Of a DNA stretch of 64,000 nucleotides, positions 26,042-33,301 are shown in pieces. Positions within the stretch are counted from its first letter, which is position 1; each line of letters opens with the position of its first letter. The translations under genes and the position numbers were made by a program. This DNA is from Methylobacterium dankookense (GTDB taxonomy: Bacteria > Pseudomonadota > Alphaproteobacteria > Rhizobiales > Beijerinckiaceae). The DNA is taken from positions 58,169 to 122,168 of the forward strand of contig NZ_CABFVH010000012.1 of the NCBI RefSeq assembly GCF_902141855.1, given 5' to 3'. Below the pieces are notes generated by a model, which saw nothing but the letters and a program-made list of their open reading frames with translations, did not search any database and was not told the origin of the DNA.

Positions 26042-26454
26042 TGGGATCGCATGCCTGGGGATCGCATGCCTGGGGATCGCATGCCTGGGGATCGCGTTCC
26101 GGCGCGCCCGCAGCGGGCCGGAGGGCGTGAGAGCCCGATGCGGCAGCAGTTTATAATCACACTAAACTATTGGTGCGCTTCATCTTTCCCGATTAGTCGA
26201 GCGACCGGGGATGTTCAAGGCGATGGACCTGCGGCGTCTCGCCAGCCACCCCGGCACGCGCCGGCCACGGCCTTACGGCCGGCTGGTCGCACAACCGAAA
26301 GAGGCGAGAAGCAAGTCCTTCAACTTAGAATAATTACATAACATAGTGCTTGGCAATTGCATGCAACGCGCTATCAACACGATCACATCGCCGTGATGCG
26401 AATGTAGAGCGTAAATAAGCTGCCGGTCCTATGCCGCGCTGAGGGCACTTTACA
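26042..26454. promoter_or_regulatory. AT-rich divergent control region of the iron locus
   Basis: About 410 bases between the MFS gene (minus) and the TonB receptor (plus). It holds the tandem repeat and, from about 26145 to 26450, sequence much richer in A and T than the rest of the window (for instance TTTATAATCACACTAAACTA near 26150, TTAGAATAATTACATAACAT near 26325). Both promoters must lie here. An iron regulator site (Fur, RirA or Irr) is expected, but no half-sites match well enough to call. Confidence 0.5.
26043..26100. repeat. 15-bp tandem repeat, about 3.9 copies, upstream of the siderophore MFS gene
   Basis: Unit GGGATCGCATGCCTG at 26043-26057, 26058-26072 and 26073-26087, then a partial unit with GGGATCGCGTTCC. 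On the minus strand each unit starts ATG CGA TCC, in one frame, and the last reads ATG CGA TCC CAA TGA, whose TGA overlaps the MFS start codon. Confidence 0.9.
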
Positions 26455-28791
26455 ATGATACTATCTTGCGCAACACCGAAGGTGCATGTGCTGGGATGCC
26501 TTTTTCGCGGACCTTTGTACGTCGCCCTTCTGTCGACGACCTGTAGCCTCAGCCTCGTTGCCGCAACCCGGGCCCAGGACGCGTCGGCGCCGGCGATCGA
26601 GCTGTCGGAATTGAGCGTCACCGGCGAGGGGCGCAGCCTGGGCGGGAGCCTGTACGGGCCGGGCGGCGCCTCGGGCGCGGTGCCGGGCTATGTGGCGAGC
26701 CGCAGCACCGTCGCCACCAAGACCGACACGCCGATCATCGAGACGGCGCAGTCGATCTCGGTGGTCGGCCGCAGGCAGATCGAGGACCAGAACGCGCTCA
26801 GCATCAACCAGGCCCTGCGCTACACGCCGAGCGTCACCACCGAGCAGCGCGGCGGCGCGGGCTCGACCCGGCTGGAGCAGTTCTACATCCGCGGCTTCCA
26901 GGCGCCGATCTTCCTCGACGGGATGGTGCTGCCCGGCAGCCGCGACGCCTTCCCCACGGTCGATCCCTATCGGGTGGAGCGCATCGACATCATCAAGGGA
27001 CCGACCTCGGTGCTCTACGGGCAGGCGGGGGCCGGCGGCATCGTCAACCTCACCTCGAAGATTCCGCAATTCGTCAGCCACGGCGAGATCTTCATCCAGG
27101 GCGGCGACTTCAACACCGTGCGCGGCGGCGTCGATGTCGGCGGCCCGATCCCGGCCGAGGCCGGGCCGCTCGCCGACCAGTTCGCCTACCGCCTGATCGC
27201 CTCCGGCTGGAACGCCGACGGGCCGGCCGTGACGACCCGGGTCGAGCGCGCCTTCATCAATCCGAGCCTGACCTGGCGGCCGTCGGCCGACACGCAGCTC
27301 ACCGTGATCGGCAACTACCAGCGCGATCCCTTCTCGGGCTTCTACGGCGGCTTCCCGGCCGTCGGCACGGTCTTCCCGCGCAATTTCGGCAACGGCATCG
27401 TCGGCCGCCTGCCGGTCGACTTCTACGACGGCGACCGCAACTTCGAGCGCTCGGACCGCACGCAGGCCTCGGTCAGCTACCTGTTCGACCACCGCTTCAA
27501 CGAAGCCTTACGCTTCCACTCGGCCGGGCGCTGGCTGACCTCGCAGGGCGATTACCGGAGCGTCTACAGCGCCTTCAACACCGCCAACGGCCCCTTCACC
27601 AGCGGGCCGATCATCAGCCGTTCGCGCGGCGGCACGAATGTCGACATCGATGCCTTGACCTTCGACAACAACGTCGTGGCGAACTTCGATACCGGCATCT
27701 TCGGGCACACGGCCCTCGTCGGTGTGGATTACCGCTCCATCGAGACGCGCACGCTGTCGGGCCCCTTCCCGACGGCGCCCAGCCTGAACGCGCTCGCGCC
27801 CAACTACTTCACGAACATCCCGCAGGTCCCCTTCACGGCGGATGCGCGCATCACCGCCGAGCAGACCGGCATCTACTTCCAGGACCAGATCAAGTTCGAC
27901 CGCCTCGTCCTGACCCTCGGCGGGCGCTACGACTGGGCGCGCCAGACCGGGCCGACCCGCAACCTCACCACCAATCTCGTCACCAACCAGGACGTGCCGG
28001 CCGAGGCCTTCACGGGCCGCGCGAGCCTGCTCTACCTGTTCGACAGCGGGATCGCGCCTTACGTCGCCTACAGCGAGGCCTTCGAGCCGATCGTCTCCGG
28101 CCGCATCTTCGATCCGGCCTTCGGCGCCGCCGGGCGCATCCCCGCCCCGATCACCAGCAACCAGTACGAGGCAGGCATCAAGTATCAGCCGCCCGGCACC
28201 GACATCCTGCTCACCACCGCCTTCTTCGACATCCGGCGCTCGAACGCGACCAACACCGACCCGGCCAATCCCAGCTTCGTCCTGCAGACGGGCGAGGTCG
28301 GCGTGCAGGGCGTCGAGTTCGAGGCGCGGGCGAACGTCACCGAGTCCCTCTCGCTGGTCGGCGGCTTCTCCTTCCTCGACATCCGCAACACCCGCGACAT
28401 CGGCACCACCAGCAACGACCTGACCGGCCAGCAGGTCCCCCTCGTCGGCCGACGGCCCGTGCTGGTGCCGGACACCACCGCCTCGCTCTTCGTGGATTAC
28501 CGCTTCACGGAGGGGGCGCTCGCCGGCCTCGGGCTCGGCGGCGGCGTGCGCTATCTCGGCCCCTCCTGGGGCGATCCGGCCAACACCTTCAAGGTGCCGC
28601 CGAGCGTCCTCGTCGACGCGGTCCTCAGCTACGACCTGAAGTATCTCAACCCGACGCTGCAGGGCTTCCAGCTCCAGGTGAACGCGCAGAACCTGCTCGA
28701 CGAGCGCTACGTGACGGGCTGCTTCAGCTATTCCGGCTGCTATTACGGCCTGCCGCGCACGGTCCTAGCCACCCTGCGCTACCGCTGGTAG
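26455..28791 (+). CDS. TonB-dependent ferric-siderophore receptor
   Basis: 778-residue outer-membrane receptor. A somewhat long signal sequence runs to about residue 40 (LSLVAATRAQD), then a TonB box-like IELSELSVTGEG. The plug carries TPIIETAQSISVVGRRQIED, ALRYTPSVTTEQRGG, FYIRGFQAPIFLDGM and RIDIIKGPTSVLYGQAGAGG, the classical FpvA/FhuA-type siderophore-receptor signature. The barrel ends LRYRW with a C-terminal aromatic residue. The first gene of the plus-strand half of the iron locus, ten bases before the PepSY gene. The siderophore cannot be named. Confidence 0.93.
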   Translation: MILSCATPKVHVLGCLFRGPLYVALLSTTCSLSLVAATRAQDASAPAIELSELSVTGEGRSLGGSLYGPGGASGAVPGYVASRSTVATKTDTPIIETAQSISVVGRRQIEDQNALSINQALRYTPSVTTEQRGGAGSTRLEQFYIRGFQAPIFLDGMVLPGSRDAFPTVDPYRVERIDIIKGPTSVLYGQAGAGGIVNLTSKIPQFVSHGEIFIQGGDFNTVRGGVDVGGPIPAEAGPLADQFAYRLIASGWNADGPAVTTRVERAFINPSLTWRPSADTQLTVIGNYQRDPFSGFYGGFPAVGTVFPRNFGNGIVGRLPVDFYDGDRNFERSDRTQASVSYLFDHRFNEALRFHSAGRWLTSQGDYRSVYSAFNTANGPFTSGPIISRSRGGTNVDIDALTFDNNVVANFDTGIFGHTALVGVDYRSIETRTLSGPFPTAPSLNALAPNYFTNIPQVPFTADARITAEQTGIYFQDQIKFDRLVLTLGGRYDWARQTGPTRNLTTNLVTNQDVPAEAFTGRASLLYLFDSGIAPYVAYSEAFEPIVSGRIFDPAFGAAGRIPAPITSNQYEAGIKYQPPGTDILLTTAFFDIRRSNATNTDPANPSFVLQTGEVGVQGVEFEARANVTESLSLVGGFSFLDIRNTRDIGTTSNDLTGQQVPLVGRRPVLVPDTTASLFVDYRFTEGALAGLGLGGGVRYLGPSWGDPANTFKVPPSVLVDAVLSYDLKYLNPTLQGFQLQVNAQNLLDERYVTGCFSYSGCYYGLPRTVLATLRYRW

Positions 28792-28801
28792 GAGGCGGCT
28801 C

Positions 28802-30367
28802 ATGCGCAACGGCTTCCGCCAGTCCATGGCATGGCTGCACGCCTGGTCGGGGCTCGTGGTCGGCTGGGTCCTGTTCGCGGTCTTCGTCACCGGCACCGCG
28901 AGCTACTACCGGCCCGAGATCTCGCGCTGGATGCAGCCCGAGCTGCAGCAGGGCGGCGATCTCGGTCCCGAGGCCATGGCGGCGGCGGCGGACCGCGCCG
29001 TCGCCTACCTCCAGCAGCACGCGCCGGAGGCGCGGGCGTGGTTCATCACGCTGCCGAGCGCCGAGAAGCCGCTGACGGGGCTGTTCTGGCGGAACGGTCC
29101 CGGCCTGCCGCCGAACCAGGTCCTCCTCGATCCCGCGACCGGAAATCCGGCCGCCGTGCGCGAGACGCGCGGCGGCGACTTCCTCTACCGCTTCCACTTC
29201 GAGCTGCACATGGCCCCGCTCTGGGGCCGCTGGGTCGTCGGCATCTGCGCCCTGATCATGATGGTGGCGCTCGTCTCGGGCATCGTCACGCACCGGCGCA
29301 TCTTCGCGGACTTCTTCACCTTCCGCCGCCACGCCAAATCGGCCCAGCGCGGCTGGCTCGACGCGCACAACGTGTCCGGCGTGCTCGCGCTGCCCTTCCA
29401 CCTGATGATCACCTATACGGGCCTCGTCACGCTGGCGCTGATGTACATGCCCTGGGGCGTGCAGACCGCCTACAAGGGCGACCAGCAGCGCTTCTTCGCC
29501 GAGACCGGCCAGATCACCGCGCCGCGCCCGCCCGCCGGCCGGCCCGGCACCCTGGCCCCGGTCGGGCCGATGGTGCGGCAGGCGATGGAGGCGGTGCCGG
29601 AGCCGCTGGAGCGCCTCTCGATCGTCAATCCGCGCGACGCGCACGCCTCGGTCGTCGCGGTGTTCGAGGAGCCGCACGGGCTCTCCCACGAGCACCCGCA
29701 GGTCGCCTTCGACGGCACCACGGGTGCTATCCGCGAGATCCGCAAGGGCGGCCTCAAACCCGCCTCGAAGACCTTCACCACGATGGTAGGCCTGCACGAA
29801 GCGCATTTCGCCGGTCCCGTCCTGCGGCTGCTCTTCTTCCTCTGCGGCCTCGGCGGCTGCGCCATGGTCGCGACGGGCCTGCTGCTCTGGACGGTCGCGC
29901 GCCTTCCGAAGCCCGGCCAGCGGCTCTCGCGGAACCTGCGCCTCGTCGAGGGGCTCAACATCGCGACCATCGCCGGCCTGCCGATGGCGATCGCCGCCTA
30001 CTTCCTGGCCAACCGCCTCCTGCCGGTCGGCCTGCCGGACCGCGCGGCCTGGGAGGTCCGGGCCTTCTTCGGCGTCTGGCTCGCGGTCGCCCTGATCGCC
30101 CCGTTCCGGCCCCGGCAACGGGCTTGGCCCGAGATGCTCTCCGCCGCCGCGGCCCTCTACGCCATCGTCTGCGTCGCGGACGGCCCGCGCCTCCTGGGGA
30201 CCGCTCTCGGCGCGGGGGAGGCCCGGTGGCCGTCGGGTCTCGCCTTCGACGGCGTGATGCTGGGCCTCGCCGGCCTCCTGCACCTCGCGGCCCGCAAGGC
30301 CGGCCGGCGCTCGGGGGCCGTGGCCGAGCGTGCCGAGCCGGCCCGCGCCTCGCGCTCTGCGGCCTGA
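28802..30367 (+). CDS. PepSY-domain transmembrane protein, probable siderophore-iron reductase
   Basis: 521 residues with a leading helix (WLHAWSGLVVGWVLFAVFVT), a periplasmic PepSY region, and several more helices (VVGICALIMMVALVSGIVTH, LRLLFFLCGLGGCAMVATGL, then three near the C-terminus). HAW and HFELH histidines near the membrane could hold haem, as in FpvG-like reductases that free iron in the periplasm. The ribosome site GGAGG overlaps the receptor stop, so it is co-expressed with the receptor. Its stop abuts that of the convergent kinase gene. The reductase role is inferred from context. Confidence 0.82.
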   Translation: MRNGFRQSMAWLHAWSGLVVGWVLFAVFVTGTASYYRPEISRWMQPELQQGGDLGPEAMAAAADRAVAYLQQHAPEARAWFITLPSAEKPLTGLFWRNGPGLPPNQVLLDPATGNPAAVRETRGGDFLYRFHFELHMAPLWGRWVVGICALIMMVALVSGIVTHRRIFADFFTFRRHAKSAQRGWLDAHNVSGVLALPFHLMITYTGLVTLALMYMPWGVQTAYKGDQQRFFAETGQITAPRPPAGRPGTLAPVGPMVRQAMEAVPEPLERLSIVNPRDAHASVVAVFEEPHGLSHEHPQVAFDGTTGAIREIRKGGLKPASKTFTTMVGLHEAHFAGPVLRLLFFLCGLGGCAMVATGLLLWTVARLPKPGQRLSRNLRLVEGLNIATIAGLPMAIAAYFLANRLLPVGLPDRAAWEVRAFFGVWLAVALIAPFRPRQRAWPEMLSAAAALYAIVCVADGPRLLGTALGAGEARWPSGLAFDGVMLGLAGLLHLAARKAGRRSGAVAERAEPARASRSAA

Positions 30368-30376
30368 TCAGGCCGC
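30359..30376. other. 18-bp palindrome joining two convergent stop codons
   Basis: GCGGCCTGATCAGGCCGC is a perfect palindrome. Its centre TGATCA is the TGA of the PepSY gene (30365-30367) next to the TGA of the opposite-strand kinase gene (30370-30368). It may act as a bidirectional transcription end, though no T-run follows. Confidence 0.7.
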
Positions 30377-32104
30377 CCGGCTGAGGAGCAGGGCGAGGAT
30401 TGTCAGGGCGAGCGCCAGCGAGACGAGCTTCCAGAACAGGACCGGGTTGCGCTCGAGGAGCGCGGCCCGGCGCACCCCCGGCAGCGACGGGTTCGGGTGG
30501 CGCAGGTCGTGGACGAAGGCGGAGAGGGCGTCGTAGCGCAGGGCCGGGTTCGGGTGCACCGCCTTGCGCAGGGCCGCATCGACATAGTGCGGCAGGCCCG
30601 GCCGCGCGGCGGCGACGGAGACGTAGTGCAGGCGCCGCCCGCGCGCCGCGCTGAAGGCCCGCGCCGCCTCGGCGCCGTAGGGCAGGCGCCCGGTGAGCAT
30701 CTGGTAGGCGATGACGCCGACCGAGAAGATGTCCGAGGCCGGGCTCGCCGGATGGCCCGCCAGGCATTCCGGCGCGGTGTACTGGAGCGTGCCGAGCATC
30801 GGCTCTCCCGCCGCCCCCTCCTCCGCGAGGCCCGCGACCCGGGTCGAGCCGAAATCGACGATGCGGACCGTCTCGGCCGCGTCGATGAGGATGTTCTGTG
30901 GGCGCAGATCCTGATGCACCATCTCGCGCCGGTGCAGGGCCTGCACGCCGCGGGCGATCTGCTCGACGATGCGCCGCACCGCCTCGGGCTCCGGCTCGGG
31001 ATTGTCGCGCAGCCACTGCGCCAGGGTCTGGCCCTCGACATACTCCATCACCGCGTAGAGATGGCTGCGCCGCCGCGTCTGGGGCGGCGCCTTCAGGAGG
31101 TGCGGGCTGTCGACGCGCCGGGCGACCCATTCTTCCATCACCAGCCGGCGGAGCGCAGCGGGATCGGCGCGCAGCTCCGTCGAGGGCACCTTGAGCGCGA
31201 CGGTGTCCCCGGTCTCCGCGTCGCGGGCGAGGTAGACGTGGCTGCGCGGGCTCGCATGGAGCGTGCGCAGGACACGGTAGCCGTCGAAATCCGTAGGTGG
31301 GTCGAGCAGCGGGGCCGGCGGCAGGTCCTCGACCCGGTCCGCGAGCTCGGACGGGTCGCCCGCCGGAACGGCATCGATGCGCACGATCTGGACGGTGAGG
31401 TTGTCGCTGCTGCCGTTCTCGTAGGCACGGCGGGCGATGTCGCGGGCAGCTTGCCCAAGATCGTCGCCGTTCCGGGCGATCGCCGCGACGATGACGTCGG
31501 GCCGCACATGCTCGTGCACCCCGTCCGTCGTCAGGACGAAGACGTCGCCGCGCTCGATCGCCACCGTGCGGTGGTCGATCTCCACATGGGGCGCCGCCCC
31601 GAGCGCCCGGCCGAGATAGGATTCGCCGGCCGAGACGACGACGCGGTGGTCCTCCGTGAGGTCCTCGAGCGAGCGCCCGACGACCCGCGCGATGCGGGCA
31701 TCGCCCACATGGAAGATGTGGGCGGTGCGCGACCGGAGGATGAGGGCGCTGAAGGTGGTGACGTAGCCCCTGTCGCGGCCGCCCTCCGGATCGTGGAGGT
31801 GCCGGTTGCGCCGGGTCTCGGCATGGAGCCAGGAATTCGTGGCGCCGATCACGCGCCGCGCCGCGGTCTTCACCGACCACGTGTCGGGCGTGTCGTAGTA
31901 GTCGGTGAGGAAGCTCTTGACCGCCGTCTCGCTGGCGACGTGGCTGACGGCGCTGCTGCCGATCCCGTCCGCGATGGCGATGGCCGCGCCCTTGAGCGCG
32001 AGGGCCGGGCGCTCCGGAACGAGGGCGCCGTGGAAATCCTGGTTGGTCGGCTTGCGGCCGGCCTCGCTGTGCTGGCCGAGGGAGAGCGTGAGGTCCGACG
32101 GCAT
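30368..32104 (-). CDS. Bifunctional PP2C phosphatase / Ser-Thr kinase with C-terminal membrane anchor
   Basis: 578 residues. The N-terminal PP2C domain (about 1-235) has AIADGIGSSAVSHVAS, FHVGDARIARV, VLTTDGVHEHV and GSSDNLTVQIV metal-site motifs. The kinase domain (about 268-525) has the ATP lysine in TVALKVP, catalytic loop VHQDLRPQNILID (HQD in place of HRD) and VDFGST; APE becomes APE in YTAPECLAG. One helix at 555-576 anchors it in the membrane. Such fusions occur beside nitrate/nitrite genes, and here the next gene upstream is a formate/nitrite channel. Its substrates are unknown. Confidence 0.9.
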   Translation of the reverse strand: MPSDLTLSLGQHSEAGRKPTNQDFHGALVPERPALALKGAAIAIADGIGSSAVSHVASETAVKSFLTDYYDTPDTWSVKTAARRVIGATNSWLHAETRRNRHLHDPEGGRDRGYVTTFSALILRSRTAHIFHVGDARIARVVGRSLEDLTEDHRVVVSAGESYLGRALGAAPHVEIDHRTVAIERGDVFVLTTDGVHEHVRPDVIVAAIARNGDDLGQAARDIARRAYENGSSDNLTVQIVRIDAVPAGDPSELADRVEDLPPAPLLDPPTDFDGYRVLRTLHASPRSHVYLARDAETGDTVALKVPSTELRADPAALRRLVMEEWVARRVDSPHLLKAPPQTRRRSHLYAVMEYVEGQTLAQWLRDNPEPEPEAVRRIVEQIARGVQALHRREMVHQDLRPQNILIDAAETVRIVDFGSTRVAGLAEEGAAGEPMLGTLQYTAPECLAGHPASPASDIFSVGVIAYQMLTGRLPYGAEAARAFSAARGRRLHYVSVAAARPGLPHYVDAALRKAVHPNPALRYDALSAFVHDLRHPNPSLPGVRRAALLERNPVLFWKLVSLALALTILALLLSRAA

Positions 32105-32167
32105 CGGCGGGTCCCGGCGGGGCGGACCCCGGCCTTGCGGCGCGGGGCCCGTCCGGTCAAGCCGCGA

Positions 32168-33004
32168 TCAGGCGGCGAGGCGGCGCTCCGTCTCGATCAC
32201 CTTCCGCTTCGGGGCGGTGCGGACGTGGGTGGTGTAGAGGGTCAGGCCGGTGAAGGCGAGGCCGCCGACGAGGTTGCCCAGCACGGTCGGGATCTCGTTC
32301 CAGAAGAAGTAATCCGCGATCGAGAACTGGCCGCCCATGAGCAGGCCGAAGGGGAACAGGAACATGTTCACCACGGAATGCTCGAAAGTCATGTAGAAGA
32401 ACACCATGATCGGCATCCACATGGCGATCACCTTGCCGCTGACCGTGGTCGAGATCATCGCGCCGACGACGCCGGTGGAGACCATCCAGTTGCACAGCAT
32501 GCCGCGGATGAAGATCGTGAACCACCCGCCCACGCCGTGCGCGGCGTAGCCGACGGTGCGGCGCTCGCCGATATGGGCGATGAACTCGCCGACCTTGTCG
32601 GCGGGACCGGTGAAGCCGAAGGTGAAGACGAAGCCCATCATGAAGGCGACCGTCAGCGCGCCGAGGAAGTTGCCGAGGAAGACCAGGCCCCAGTTGCGCA
32701 GCACGCCGCCCCAGGTGACGCCCGGGCGGCCGTCGAGGAGGGCCAGCGGCGCCAGCACGAACACGCCGGTGAGCAGGTCGAAGCCCAGCAGGTAGAGCAT
32801 GCAGAAGCCGACCGGGAACAGGGCGGCGCCGAGGATCGGGATGCCGGTCTGCTGCGTGATGGAGACGGCGAAGACCGCCGCGAGCGCCAGGATCGCGCCG
32901 GCCATGTAGGCGCGGATCACCGTGTCGCGGGTCGACATGAAGATCTTGGATTCCCCGGCATCCACCATCTTGGTGGCGAATTCTGCAGGCGCGAGATAGG
33001 CCAT
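32168..33004 (-). CDS. Formate/nitrite transporter (FNT) family channel
   Basis: 278 residues with six membrane helices and the FNT hallmarks: YLAPAEFATKMVDAGESKI at the N-terminus, GFCMLYLLGFDLLTGVF (the conserved Lys/Leu loop), RGMLCNWMVSTGVVGA and FEHSVVNMFLFPFGLLMG (the conserved helix-breaking histidine). FNT pentamers move formate, nitrite or hydrosulfide. FocA and NirC types cannot be separated by eye. Formate is the key C1 intermediate in a methylotroph, and nitrite fits the kinase/phosphatase neighbour downstream, so both are open. Confidence 0.9.
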   Translation of the reverse strand: MAYLAPAEFATKMVDAGESKIFMSTRDTVIRAYMAGAILALAAVFAVSITQQTGIPILGAALFPVGFCMLYLLGFDLLTGVFVLAPLALLDGRPGVTWGGVLRNWGLVFLGNFLGALTVAFMMGFVFTFGFTGPADKVGEFIAHIGERRTVGYAAHGVGGWFTIFIRGMLCNWMVSTGVVGAMISTTVSGKVIAMWMPIMVFFYMTFEHSVVNMFLFPFGLLMGGQFSIADYFFWNEIPTVLGNLVGGLAFTGLTLYTTHVRTAPKRKVIETERRLAA

Positions 33005-33301
33005 ATCGTGTCCCGTTCGGTTCGAAGCTCCTGCAAGGCCCGCCGGAGAGGCTGAGAAAGATCCTGCCCTCCGGCCGCGCGCCGTTGCGCGGCTTGCAGC
33101 AGGCGTGCCGGGCGCGGGAATGCCGGCCCGCACGCCTGTCGGCAGCCGGGCAAGCAAGATCCGGACCTCTCGGGAAACGGCCTGCCGCCGAGACGTGCCG
33201 AGCCGCCGAATGGTACGCCGAGCGGGGCCGTGCTATCTCCTCGCCCTTCGCGAGCGGCTTCCCGGCGCGGCCGGATATCGCGCTTCGGTACGGAGCACAG
33301 G

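Noticed and set aside
26043..26100. Possible CRISPR-like array
   Set aside because: Units are 15 bp and directly adjacent with no spacers; it is a simple tandem repeat.
26140..26340. Fur box in the iron locus control region
   Set aside because: AT-rich sequence is present but no 19-bp inverted pattern close to the consensus was found.
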